Shown: one piece after another, positions 1 to 7,974 of the stretch
Layout of the letters: every line of letters starts with the position of its first letter
How positions within the stretch are numbered: position 1 is the stretch's first letter
Origin: JBNJGT01 sp046496745
GTDB lineage: Archaea; Nanobdellota; Nanobdellia; Woesearchaeales; JACJVW01
NCBI GenBank assembly: GCA_046496745.1
Contig: JAWOGQ010000034.1
Location: 1-34,364 of the forward strand
Length of the DNA stretch: 34,364 bases
Direction: 5' to 3'
Notes under the pieces: model-generated
Databases searched by the model: none
What the model saw: the letters and a program-made list of their open reading frames with translations, nothing else
What the model was told of the DNA's origin: nothing
Made by a program: the position numbers and the translations under genes

Positions 1-197
1 CATCCAAAGAGACCAAGATTTGCAATTGATATCACTGGAACATATTTTGTTATTATGCCTTTCTTTTGTAGGTCAGAAATATGGTAGGCGACAGTGTCTT
101 TTTTTGAGCTGATCTGTCTTGCAATATCCTTATAGCTTTGCCTTGCGTCTTGTGATAACTCAAATAGGACTTTCTTATCTATTTCATCTAATTCCAT
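1..197 (-). CDS. Lrp/AsnC-family transcription regulator, N-terminal part (cut by window edge)
   Basis: The reverse strand encodes 65 residues from an ATG at 197 before running off the window. They begin MELDEIDKKVLFELSQDARQ and continue with a helix-turn-helix of the Lrp/AsnC type: a leading helix that counts one residue set per turn, a recognition helix around SSKKDTVAYHI, then a wing reading KKGIITKY. In the family this domain binds DNA, and a C-terminal RAM domain that binds amino acids would follow outside the window. An AT-rich TATA-like stretch at 213-228 is correctly placed for a leaderless transcript. The gene is divergent from the GGDEF gene and could regulate it, which is inference from position only. 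The fold is clear; the ligand is unknown. Confidence 0.8.
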   Translation of the reverse strand, partial: MELDEIDKKVLFELSQDARQSYKDIARQISSKKDTVAYHISDLQKKGIITKYVPVISIANLGLFG

Positions 198-212
198 TAT
201 TAATAAAACAGA

Positions 213-228
213 TATTTAAATTTAAATA
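213..228 (-). promoter_or_regulatory. TATA-like element of the Lrp-type gene
   Basis: The stretch TATTTAAATTTAAATA is near-palindromic and centred about 24 bases from the ATG at 197 on the minus strand, the usual archaeal TATA spacing for a leaderless mRNA. Confidence 0.5.
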
Positions 229-286
229 ATTTGTCATTTATAGTTGTTTAATGAATCATAATAATTTTCAAAAAATACATCACAAG

Positions 287-295
287 ATATATAAA
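287..295 (+). promoter_or_regulatory. TATA box that decides the start of the GGDEF gene
   Basis: ATATATAAAT is centred near 291. It is only about 10 bases from the first in-frame ATG (301) but 28 bases from the second ATG (319). By the spacing seen at other genes in this window, transcription would begin close to 319, so 319 is the better start codon. Confidence 0.55.
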
Positions 296-318
296 TTATT
301 ATGGGTTTTTCAAGGATC

Positions 319-1155
319 ATGAATCTTAACGATCCCACTTTTGAGTGCAAGGCAGTCAATGAGGTCAGATCTGATGCTTTCTACAGGAAAGTCTTTGAGA
401 ATGCATGCACTGCGCTTGCTGTTGTTGATGAGGACTTAAGGATAATCAAGGTGAACAGGCAGTTCGAGAGCCTTTCAGGATATCTTTCTGAGGAGGTTGA
501 GGGTATCAAGTCCTGGGGTGATTTTGTCACGAAGACAGGATTGCCTAATGAGTACATCCTGCATGGGAAGGATGGAATAGATTGTGATGTCTGGCTAAAA
601 GAAGGGTCTATTGAAAATTATCTGATTCTTTCATTTACAGATATATCCATCCATAAGAAAACACAGCGAGAGCTTGAGCAACTGACGCGTACGGATTATC
701 TTACAGGGCTTTACAACCATGGAGAATTCTACAAGAATCTTAACCAGGAGGTTGCTAAGCAGAATCGGTATGGTGGTGACCTGTCGCTAGTAATGATGGA
801 TCTTGATGATTTCAAGTCTTTCAATGATCGCTTTGGCCATAGACGGGGAGATCGTGTGCTGCATAGCATGGGAAATTGCATCATGGAAAATATAAGGGAG
901 ACTGACAGCGGTTACAGGTATGGAGGGGAGGAGTTTGCGATACTCTTACCAGAGACTCCCATGGAAAGTGCTTATAATCTTGCGGATCGTATAAGGAAGG
1001 AATTCAGTAGTGTCGGTGTCCCGGATTGCTGTACTGTAAGTTGCGGTATAACACAGTATGTGAAAGAAGAACTTGTGAATGAATTTGTTGACCGTGCTGA
1101 TAAGTTGATGTATATTGCTAAGAAAGAGAAGAATCAATGCGTTGGAGATCTCTGA
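319..1155 (+). CDS. PAS-GGDEF protein, predicted diguanylate cyclase
   Basis: The protein has 278 residues from ATG 319 (284 from ATG 301). An N-terminal PAS sensor domain spans about residues 15-110, and a GGDEF domain fills the rest. The active-site loop reads GGEEF at 202-206, a functional variant of GGDEF. A metal-binding DLDDFKSFND segment lies upstream near 157. An RxxD inhibitory-site motif (RETD, 193-196) sits exactly five residues before the loop, as in product-inhibited enzymes. Such proteins condense two GTP into cyclic di-GMP. No transmembrane segment is visible, so the PAS domain probably senses a cytosolic signal. The 3' end overlaps the convergent dph2-like gene by 38 bases. 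Catalysis is predicted from intact motifs; GGDEF proteins are uncommon in archaea and no c-di-GMP effector is visible here. Confidence 0.9.
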   Translation: MNLNDPTFECKAVNEVRSDAFYRKVFENACTALAVVDEDLRIIKVNRQFESLSGYLSEEVEGIKSWGDFVTKTGLPNEYILHGKDGIDCDVWLKEGSIENYLILSFTDISIHKKTQRELEQLTRTDYLTGLYNHGEFYKNLNQEVAKQNRYGGDLSLVMMDLDDFKSFNDRFGHRRGDRVLHSMGNCIMENIRETDSGYRYGGEEFAILLPETPMESAYNLADRIRKEFSSVGVPDCCTVSCGITQYVKEELVNEFVDRADKLMYIAKKEKNQCVGDL

Positions 1156-1747
1156 TATCTATTATGGGGCGTGGGAACTTATCGTCTCTAATCCGTGGAC
1201 AGGCTGTGTTCACGAAGCAATCTATGAATGGGAAATTCTCTGCTTCACTTGGGGTGATCATGTCTCCAAGGAAGATGTAACAGGTCTTGTCTAGTCTTGC
1301 CTTTAATTCCCGTGCTTTCTGAAGCTCTTTTTGGCCGGGTTTTGTGGAGACCAGGATACCTATTGTTCTTGCGTTGAGAAAATTTGCATAGGCTGCGTAC
1401 TGTTTCTTCTCCAGGACCTGGATCTCCTCGTCAGTGATTGTGTTGAGTTCTTTTGTGAAGGGGTTGTAGACAAATACTTCCTTTTTGGTCTGTCTTTTTA
1501 TCTCGATGGGGTGAAATCTTCCGGAGCCTATATAGAGGAATGATGAGGTGCCTTCTGCTTTGCTTACATCACAGCCGAGCACCTGGCCGAGTACTTTTGC
1601 GTTTGGAAGCTGCTTTTTGACAGAATCAAGCTTTTTTAAGTGCTGGATTGTTGTGAGTATTCCTAAGTCTTCTGGAAGCTTTTCGAGTGCTTCTTTTGGA
1701 AGGGTTATCTCGGTGTTTGCGGTTGCATCAATATGGATTATTTTCAT
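1118..1747 (-). CDS. dph2: Dph2-like diphthamide synthesis protein lacking domain 1
   Basis: The 209 residues match the second and third domains of archaeal Dph2, the radical-SAM-like enzyme that transfers a 3-amino-3-carboxypropyl group to a histidine of elongation factor 2. Recognisable landmarks are TTIQHLKKL (32-40), GQVLGCDVSKA (54-64), GILVSTKPGQ (130-139) and the end motif FVNTACPRI (178-186). Family members are about 330 residues and bind a [4Fe-4S] cluster with one cysteine per domain. Here C59 and C183 match the second and third, while the first domain and its cysteine are absent. The sequence upstream is tRNA-Pro, so the missing part is not encoded next door. The ATG at 1747 is chosen over an upstream TTG at 1759. 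It could be a split gene, a decayed gene or a reduced functional form. Confidence 0.8.
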   Translation of the reverse strand: MKIIHIDATANTEITLPKEALEKLPEDLGILTTIQHLKKLDSVKKQLPNAKVLGQVLGCDVSKAEGTSSFLYIGSGRFHPIEIKRQTKKEVFVYNPFTKELNTITDEEIQVLEKKQYAAYANFLNARTIGILVSTKPGQKELQKARELKARLDKTCYIFLGDMITPSEAENFPFIDCFVNTACPRIRDDKFPRPIIDIRDLQRIDSSLS

Positions 1748-1833
1748 TAATGGTATCAATTTGAAGGCATTTATCTATTTTTCCCGTAATCTCCAAAATG
1801 TTTTTTAATGAAGGCTCTGTTTTTCTGTCTGCC

Positions 1834-1906
1834 GGGGCTGTAGTGTAGCTTGGTATCACTGGCGGTTCGGGGCCGCCCGACCGGGGTTCGAATCCTCGCA
1901 GCCCCA
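1834..1906 (+). tRNA. tRNA-Pro (anticodon CGG)
   Basis: The cloverleaf folds by eye. The acceptor stem is GGGGCTG with CAGCCCC, and the D stem is GTG with CAC. The anticodon stem is GGCGG with CCGCC around a seven-base loop TTCGGGG with anticodon CGG at 1868-1870. The variable loop has four bases, and the T stem is CGGGG with CCTCG around TTCGAAT. The discriminator is A at 1906 and no CCA is encoded. There is no intron. A T-rich stretch at 1801-1810 could serve as its TATA element. It reads CCG proline codons. Confidence 0.95.
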
Positions 1907-1927
1907 TTGGACATCTTGCATAAAGAC

Positions 1928-1935
1928 TTATAAAT
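1928..1935 (+). promoter_or_regulatory. TATA box of uvrA
   Basis: TTATAAAT is centred 25 bases before the ATG at 1957, which supports that ATG over the in-frame GTG at 1939. The GTG would lie upstream of the predicted transcription start. Confidence 0.65.
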
Positions 1936-1956
1936 GTCGTGTTTTTCTCTGAAACC

Positions 1957-4749
1957 ATGAAGAAAATCTCAGTAAAAGGGGCGAGGGAGCATAACCTGGC
2001 AAATGTCAGTGTGGATATCCCAAGGGACAAATTTGTGGTGATAACAGGTCTTTCTGGTTCTGGTAAATCTACTCTTGCTTTTGATACAATCTATGCTGAA
2101 GGGCAGAGAAGGTATGTTGAATCGCTTTCAAGCTATGCCAGGCAATTCCTGGGTCTTATGAACAAGCCTGATGTTGACAGGATAGAGGGCTTGTCTCCGG
2201 CTATATCAATAGACCAGAAGACCACAAGCAAGAATCCCCGGAGTACTGTGGGTACTGTGACTGAGATATATGACCATTTACGGTTATTGTTTGCAAGGGT
2301 GGGCATCCCTTACTGCCCGGAACATGGGGAAAAGATCCAGGCGCAAAGCCCAAGCAGGATAACTGAACAGATAGCTTCTTATGAAGGGCAGGTGACTGTG
2401 CTTGCGCCTGTGATTCGCCAGAAAAAAGGGACTTATGAGAAGCTCTTCAAGGACCTGAACAAGCAGGGGTACCGGAGGGTGCGGGTCAATGGCAAGATCC
2501 ATCGGACAGATGAGAAAATTGTTCTTGAAAGGTACAAGAAGCATGATATTGATGTTGTTATAGACCGGCTTGATGTATCAGAGGCAGAGCGACTGGCAGA
2601 GGCTGTAGAGCTTGCGCTGAAGGAGGCTGATGGCCTGCTGATTGTTGAAGCGAATGGAAAAGACATCCTATTCTCCTCGAAGATGGCCTGTCCTGTATGT
2701 GGTCTTACATTTGATGAGCTGCAGCCGCGGATGTTCTCATTCAACAGCCCTTTTGGTGCTTGCGAGGAGTGTAGTGGCCTGGGGATAAAGATGGAATTTG
2801 ATCCTGACCTGATTATCCCTGACAAGAGCCTGAGCATTGCTGATGGTGCTATTGCAATTTACAGGAATATTGTTGATGGTTGGAGGGGTAAATTCCTTGG
2901 AGCTGTGGCAAAACACTATGGTTTTGACATGTTCGCGCCTATAAATAAACTGACAAAGAAACAGTATGATGTCCTGATGTATGGTTCAGATGAGCCAATA
3001 AAGTTTAACATCCCGATGAGGAATGGTGGCAGATGGAGCCAGGTAGGAAACTGGGAGGGCCTTATACCCCAGAGTGAAAGGCTTTATCACCAGACCGAAT
3101 CAGATTATCGAAGGAAGGAACTGGAGAAATTCATGCGGGTCACACCATGCTCATCCTGCGGCGGGAAAAGGCTTAAGCCAAAGGTCCTGGCGGTCAAGGT
3201 TGGCGGGAAATCGATAATCGATGTGACAGACCTTTCAATCTGGCATTGCATTGAATTCTTCGAGAAGCTGAAGCTTACAAAAAAGGAGCAGGAGATCGCA
3301 AGCCAGTTATTGAAAGAGATAAAGAGCAGGTTGAGATTCCTGAAAAGGGTGGGCCTTTCTTATCTTACGCTTTCACGTTCAGCAGGAACGCTTTCAGGTG
3401 GGGAAGCACAAAGGATAAGGCTTGCAACACAGGTGGGCTCAAACCTGATGGGTGTCATCTATATACTTGATGAGCCTTCCATCGGACTGCACCAAAGGGA
3501 TAATAACAAGCTTATTGATACGTTGCATGGGCTTCGTGACCTGGGCAATACATTGATTGTAGTGGAGCACGATGAGGATACTATGAGGCAGGCAGACCAT
3601 ATAATCGATATGGGTCCTGGTGCAGGTATCCATGGCGGTAAAGTCATTGCGAAAGGGACACCCAAGCAGATAGAGCGTAACCCTCGTTCGCTTACAGGCA
3701 AATACCTCTCAGGAAAGCTTTCAATCGAGGTTCCAAAGGAAAGACGGAAATCGGATAAGTTCATACATATCAATGGCTGCACTGAGCATAACCTTAAGAA
3801 TGTTACTGCAAAGATACCAATCGGGTTGTTGACTCTTGTTACAGGAGTTTCAGGAAGCGGGAAATCCACGCTGATCTATGACATCCTGTATAAGGGGCTC
3901 ATGCAGACATTGCATGGTTCTAAGACTCTTCCTGGAAAACATAAGTCAATAAAATCTGATTCACCTGTGGATAAGGTCATAGTGATTGACCAAAGTCCGA
4001 TAGGAAAAACTCCCAGAAGTAATCCTGCCACCTATACGAAGGTGTTTGATGAGATAAGAAAGCTCTTTGCCCAGACAAAGGAAGCAAGGCAAAGGGGTTA
4101 TAATGCTGGCAGGTTCTCTTTCAATGTGAAAGGTGGACGTTGCGAGGCTTGCCAGGGTGATGGTGTCCTGAAGATCGAGATGAATTTCCTGCCTGATGTT
4201 TTTGTGGAATGCGAGGAATGCAAGGGAAAAAGATACAATAAGGAAACACTTGAAGTGACTTACAAGGGCAAGTCTGTTGCTGATGTCCTTGCTATGACTG
4301 TTGAAGAGGCCCTTAAGTTTTTTGAGCATATACCGGTTATCAGGCGTAAGCTTGAGACATTGAGTGCTGTAGGGCTTGATTACGTGAAGCTTGGTCAGAG
4401 TTCAGTCACTCTCTCAGGAGGAGAAGCTCAAAGGATAAAACTCACACGTGAACTTTCTAAGGTGGGAACAGGCAGGACACTTTATCTTCTGGATGAGCCT
4501 ACAACAGGACTGCATTTCCATGATGTGAAAAAGCTGATAGCTGTCCTGAATAACCTTGTTGATAAGGGCAACTCAGTGGTTGTCATAGAGCATAATCTTG
4601 ATGTCATCAAGTCAGCAGATCATATAATAGATCTTGGACCCGAAGGGGGTGAGTTTGGAGGGGAGATTATTGCGGCTGGTACTCCTGAGAAGGTTGCTTC
4701 AAACAAGAAAAGTCATACTGGAGATTACCTCAGGCGCATGCTTTCCTGA
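1957..4749 (+). CDS. uvrA: UvrA, excinuclease ABC subunit A
   Basis: This is a full-length UvrA of 930 residues, the damage-sensing ATPase of nucleotide excision repair. It contains two ABC cassettes. Walker A motifs are GLSGSGKST near 31 and GVSGSGKST near 630, and both signature motifs read LSGGEAQRI (about 479 and 819). Walker B motifs read LDEPSIGLH and LDEPTTGLH. Zinc-binding CxxC pairs lie at C245/C248 with C269/C272, C398/C401, and C729/C732 with C752/C755. In the family UvrA dimerises, binds distorted DNA and loads UvrB. The partners uvrC (7.9 kb) and uvrB (19.8 kb) are in this window but not adjacent. The gene starts 51 bases after tRNA-Pro and has its own TATA box. UvrABC in archaea is generally viewed as acquired from bacteria. 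Confidence 0.98.
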   Translation: MKKISVKGAREHNLANVSVDIPRDKFVVITGLSGSGKSTLAFDTIYAEGQRRYVESLSSYARQFLGLMNKPDVDRIEGLSPAISIDQKTTSKNPRSTVGTVTEIYDHLRLLFARVGIPYCPEHGEKIQAQSPSRITEQIASYEGQVTVLAPVIRQKKGTYEKLFKDLNKQGYRRVRVNGKIHRTDEKIVLERYKKHDIDVVIDRLDVSEAERLAEAVELALKEADGLLIVEANGKDILFSSKMACPVCGLTFDELQPRMFSFNSPFGACEECSGLGIKMEFDPDLIIPDKSLSIADGAIAIYRNIVDGWRGKFLGAVAKHYGFDMFAPINKLTKKQYDVLMYGSDEPIKFNIPMRNGGRWSQVGNWEGLIPQSERLYHQTESDYRRKELEKFMRVTPCSSCGGKRLKPKVLAVKVGGKSIIDVTDLSIWHCIEFFEKLKLTKKEQEIASQLLKEIKSRLRFLKRVGLSYLTLSRSAGTLSGGEAQRIRLATQVGSNLMGVIYILDEPSIGLHQRDNNKLIDTLHGLRDLGNTLIVVEHDEDTMRQADHIIDMGPGAGIHGGKVIAKGTPKQIERNPRSLTGKYLSGKLSIEVPKERRKSDKFIHINGCTEHNLKNVTAKIPIGLLTLVTGVSGSGKSTLIYDILYKGLMQTLHGSKTLPGKHKSIKSDSPVDKVIVIDQSPIGKTPRSNPATYTKVFDEIRKLFAQTKEARQRGYNAGRFSFNVKGGRCEACQGDGVLKIEMNFLPDVFVECEECKGKRYNKETLEVTYKGKSVADVLAMTVEEALKFFEHIPVIRRKLETLSAVGLDYVKLGQSSVTLSGGEAQRIKLTRELSKVGTGRTLYLLDEPTTGLHFHDVKKLIAVLNNLVDKGNSVVVIEHNLDVIKSADHIIDLGPEGGEFGGEIIAAGTPEKVASNKKSHTGDYLRRMLS

Positions 4750-4887
4750 AAGCCCTGAACCCTCGATCAGATAGGTGTTTTGGGGGATGCCACTAATATT
4801 TCTTGTATTCAAAAATATCTTATTAGGCATTTTATCAAATGCATATTTAGCTGACATTCTTAAATAAGATGGTTCATAATCAAGAGG

Positions 4888-5487
4888 ATGATCCCACAAG
4901 TCATCCAGTTTTTGGTCATGCTGAATCCTTTCGCATTGTTCCTGTATCTACTCCCTGTTATGCGGGATCTCGATTCCAAGACATTCTACAAGGTCTTGGC
5001 AAAAGCATCTTTTATCTCTCTTGTGATCCTTGGTTTATGTGTCTTTTTGTGCAATCTTTTGATCGAGAACGTTTTCCAGATAAATCTTGAATCTGCAAGG
5101 ATCTTTGGAGGGATAATCATTTTCTCCTTTGCATATTATTTTATCATCAAAGGTGAACAGGCATATATCTATATGAAAGGAAGCTTAGATGACCTGGCGT
5201 CAGAGATCGCATTGCCTTTCATGGTGGGGGCTGGGACAATCACACTTTCGCTTTTCTTAGGTCAGAACCACAGTGATGTGAAAGGATTTTTTGTGATCCT
5301 CATTGCACTGATCATCACTTTTGTAGTTATCATGGTCCTTAAGGAGATAAGGGATTTTATCTTCAGGAAACGTTACAGGATCGCTTTTGATAAGAATATG
5401 GAACTGCTCCTTCGACTGAATGGTTTCTTTATAGGGGCGATTGGTATCAATATGGTAAGAATGGGAGTTGTGAACCTTTTACAATGA
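4888..5487 (+). CDS. MarC-family integral membrane protein, copy 1
   Basis: The 199-residue protein is very hydrophobic, with about six membrane helices. It shows MarC/UPF0056 family hallmarks: an N-terminal LNPFALFLYL segment, a central ARIFGGIIIFSFAYYFI helix, the LASEIALPFMVGAGTI loop, and a C-terminal LRLNGFFIGAIGINMV helix. The family's transport role is uncertain and the name does not imply drug resistance. The ATG at 4888 follows a short GAGG purine run and lies 24 bases after a TATA-like TAAATAA at 4861. Its stop codon overlaps the next gene's start by four bases, so the two are translationally coupled. Confidence 0.82.
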   Translation: MIPQVIQFLVMLNPFALFLYLLPVMRDLDSKTFYKVLAKASFISLVILGLCVFLCNLLIENVFQINLESARIFGGIIIFSFAYYFIIKGEQAYIYMKGSLDDLASEIALPFMVGAGTITLSLFLGQNHSDVKGFFVILIALIITFVVIMVLKEIRDFIFRKRYRIAFDKNMELLLRLNGFFIGAIGINMVRMGVVNLLQ

Positions 5488-6074
5488 TGAACACTCTGTT
5501 GTCTTTGATTGTGATGCTGAATCCTTTTGCTATGTTCCTTTACTTACAGGGAATAATGAATAATTATAGCAATAAGCGCTTTCTGATGCTGCTTCTCAAG
5601 GCTTCGATGAGTGCTTTTGTTGTGCTGGGAGTCTTTGTCATCAGTGGTGATTTTCTTTTCAAGAATATCTTTCAGGTGGATATAGGGGCATTCAGGATCT
5701 TTGGAGGTATAATCATTGCAAGCTATGGGTTTCTCTTCATCTTTCGCAGGCAGGATTCACTGATACGGCAGTGCGAGGATATGGATGATCAGGCATCAGA
5801 GATAGCTTTTCCTTTCATGGTCGGTGCGGGAACCATATCTGTTGCCCTTTCACTCTCTTCCTTTTCGCAGATGCCTGCTTTATTTGGTCTTTTGCTTGTT
5901 CTTGGAGGAAATATCCTGTTTATCATGCTGCTCTTGTTTATCCAGCAGAAGTTGCCTGTCAATGCTATTGCTTTTGATAAGATCATGGGTTATTCGTTAA
6001 GGCTAAATGCCTTTTTTATAGGAGCTATAGGAATAGATATGGTGAGGGTGGGGTTAAGCGCAGTAATGGTTTAG
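5484..6074 (+). CDS. MarC-family integral membrane protein, copy 2
   Basis: The 196 residues align end to end with the preceding gene, sharing MLNPFAMFLYLQG at the start, FRIFGGIIIASYGFLFIF, ASEIAFPFMVGAGTISVAL, and the end motif LRLNAFFIGAIGIDMVRVG. It has about six predicted membrane helices. The ATGA overlap with copy 1 implies co-translation, and tandem paralogues suggest a heteromeric membrane complex, which is inference. Substrate is unknown. Its 3' end overlaps the convergent PRPP synthetase-like gene by 21 bases. Confidence 0.8.
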   Translation: MMNTLLSLIVMLNPFAMFLYLQGIMNNYSNKRFLMLLLKASMSAFVVLGVFVISGDFLFKNIFQVDIGAFRIFGGIIIASYGFLFIFRRQDSLIRQCEDMDDQASEIAFPFMVGAGTISVALSLSSFSQMPALFGLLLVLGGNILFIMLLLFIQQKLPVNAIAFDKIMGYSLRLNAFFIGAIGIDMVRVGLSAVMV

Positions 6075-7700
6075 CCTTTCGTGCAGGGATGGATAGTGCT
6101 CTTGCAGCCAGGACATGTGCTGGGGTTTCGCGCGGTTATAGAATCTGCGGCTTATGCTGAAAGCCTTATTCCATGGGCGTTTTTCCGGGTCTGGGTGGAC
6201 TATTGATGTTGAACTGACCATGTACTTGAGAATATTCTTCTCATGCAGGCGCGTGAGTTTTTCTATAGCATCTCCTGTAAAAGAGGTGTGCTCTGTCATC
6301 GGGATGCAGGGGCTGCCATAAAGTTCATGGTTCTTTTTCATTGCCTTGACCAGTGTCCCTCCTGAATCACAGATGTCGTCCCTGCCAAAAGCGACATGCC
6401 CATTGATAACTGTTTTCAGGTTTTCTTTTTCTATCTCTTCCTGATCAAAAAGTTTGCCTATATAGTTTGAGCTTTCTTTTTCTTTGAATTCAGCTGCATG
6501 TACAATGTCGTAAGGAAGGGGATTTCCGTTCTCGTCTATAAGGAAGTCTTCTTCGCTTTCATTTCCATTGTAAACAAATGAGCCAAGAACTTCCATGTCC
6601 TTTATTGCTCCTGCCTTTATCCGTCTTTTCTTGTAGCAGACAACCCTTCCACTGAATTCTCCCTTTGTTCTTCGGAAAAGTTCCCTTGCAAAGACCATTG
6701 CATCAGGAAGGCCACCTTCATCAGGACTCAATACATAAGCCTTGTTGAAATCGATTGATGGGTCCTGGGCAAGACAGGAGATGAACTCATTCGTATAAGT
6801 GAGGTTGATCAATTTGATGTTGTTCTCTGTGAAGTAATCAAGCTGTTTCTGGGAATGCCCGCGGATCATATAGAGTGTATCAAGGTTGTAGAATCCCATG
6901 TGATCTGCAAATTCCTTGGCACGGATGCCTTCATGGCGATCCAGGTCATTGTGATCGCTTCTTCCGTCGAGGAAAGGGGTTATCAGATTCATCCGTCCAG
7001 TGTCGCCTGGCTGGATTATGTTGCGACCTATGCGGTATGCCAGGTGCTTTACCTCGTCAAGGCAGATCTGCTTGTGCCTGGGTCTCATTATGTCATCCAT
7101 GAGGTATCCTGAGAGGGAGCGGGTAAACTGGATTATACTGGGGTCATGTATGTCAACAGTATGGGTATGATTCGCTTCCCTGAAAATGTCTCTTATCAGG
7201 TCGTTGTTCTGTTCAAAAATATCTTTGATGTCTTTAGCGATACGATTGGCATTGTAGTCCAGTTGTTCCTTGTCTATGACTCCAAGAAACCTTTTCCTTA
7301 ATTCTGATTGGGTGATAGATCCAAACATGCCTTTGAATTCATTGTCTGTCTTGGTTTCCTTGAGGCTGAAGTATTCTCTTCCTAACTTGTTGATGAAAGG
7401 GGAAAGTTGTGACTTGAGAGGATGGGCAAGTACAGGGCTTTCGATTTTTGAGACGATGTAGGTGTCACTGTTTCGTATCAGTGTCTGTATATCTTCCATA
7501 TTCAGGTTGCCAGCTGGGTCAACGATCGCAAAATTCTCTTCCTGGTTCCTGTATGGCTTCCATTTGGAGTCAAGCCTGAGAACTCTCTGGCTTAGTTGAT
7601 GGTCCTGTGAGAAATCCCTGAACAGATCATCGCGTAATTTACGTGAGTCCGGGGTGTCAGATGATAGTAATACAAGCCTGCCTTCCAGGTTCTTTTGCAT
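6054..7700 (-). CDS. Divergent ribose-phosphate pyrophosphokinase (PRPP synthetase)-like protein
   Basis: The protein has 548 residues, against about 290-320 for standard PRPP synthetases, which make the precursor of nucleotides and histidine from ribose 5-phosphate and ATP. The family core is recognisable. GRSDHNDLDRHEGIRAKEFA stands where the RQD-type ATP-binding segment lies. RGHSQKQLDYF replaces the usual DLHxxQIQGFF. VLSPDEGGLPDAMVFA follows, then the flexible loop KKRRIKAGAI, and RDDICDSGGTL is the ribose-phosphate binding loop. About 130 extra residues, mostly helical, are inserted after the DTYIV strand, and there is a further insert between the loop and the PRPP motif. A TATA-like TTTATAG is centred 25 bases before ATG 7700. 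It may be a true synthetase or a related phosphoribosyl enzyme with another acceptor. Confidence 0.7.
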   Translation of the reverse strand: MQKNLEGRLVLLSSDTPDSRKLRDDLFRDFSQDHQLSQRVLRLDSKWKPYRNQEENFAIVDPAGNLNMEDIQTLIRNSDTYIVSKIESPVLAHPLKSQLSPFINKLGREYFSLKETKTDNEFKGMFGSITQSELRKRFLGVIDKEQLDYNANRIAKDIKDIFEQNNDLIRDIFREANHTHTVDIHDPSIIQFTRSLSGYLMDDIMRPRHKQICLDEVKHLAYRIGRNIIQPGDTGRMNLITPFLDGRSDHNDLDRHEGIRAKEFADHMGFYNLDTLYMIRGHSQKQLDYFTENNIKLINLTYTNEFISCLAQDPSIDFNKAYVLSPDEGGLPDAMVFARELFRRTKGEFSGRVVCYKKRRIKAGAIKDMEVLGSFVYNGNESEEDFLIDENGNPLPYDIVHAAEFKEKESSNYIGKLFDQEEIEKENLKTVINGHVAFGRDDICDSGGTLVKAMKKNHELYGSPCIPMTEHTSFTGDAIEKLTRLHEKNILKYMVSSTSIVHPDPEKRPWNKAFSISRRFYNRAKPQHMSWLQEHYPSLHERLNHYCA

Positions 7701-7833
7701 GTGAAATGGTCTTATGAGGTTCTATAAAGTAGTTTCGAAAATTAGATAAAGTGTCCATGGCTTCAAAAAAGGATAGATTTATAAATCATATGTGGTTATA
7801 AAAAGTAAAAGCTTCGGCTTTTTCTGTGATATA

Positions 7834-7974
7834 ATGGCTGACTACAAAATAATAAAATATTGCGCAATGTGCAAGAAACGCTTTGTCGTAATGAAAGGGC
7901 AAAATAAGGAAATCTACTGTGAAGCGTGCAAAAAACGCCTTGCTGAAGAACGGGAAAACGAACCTTCCGAATGA
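7834..7974 (+). CDS. Mini zinc-ribbon protein upstream of and overlapping uvrC
   Basis: The 46-residue protein carries CxxC (YCAMCKKRF) and a second CxxC (YCEACKKRL) separated by 15 residues, a classic zinc-ribbon or knuckle spacing, followed by a charged tail. ATG 7834 is used; an in-frame GTG at 7792 would overlap the likely TATA elements (7778-7787 and 7797-7803). The last 56 bases overlap the start of uvrC in another frame. Similar small zinc ribbons bind nucleic acids or proteins, but I cannot name a function. The arrangement suggests co-expression with UvrC. Confidence 0.65.
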   Translation: MADYKIIKYCAMCKKRFVVMKGQNKEIYCEACKKRLAEERENEPSE

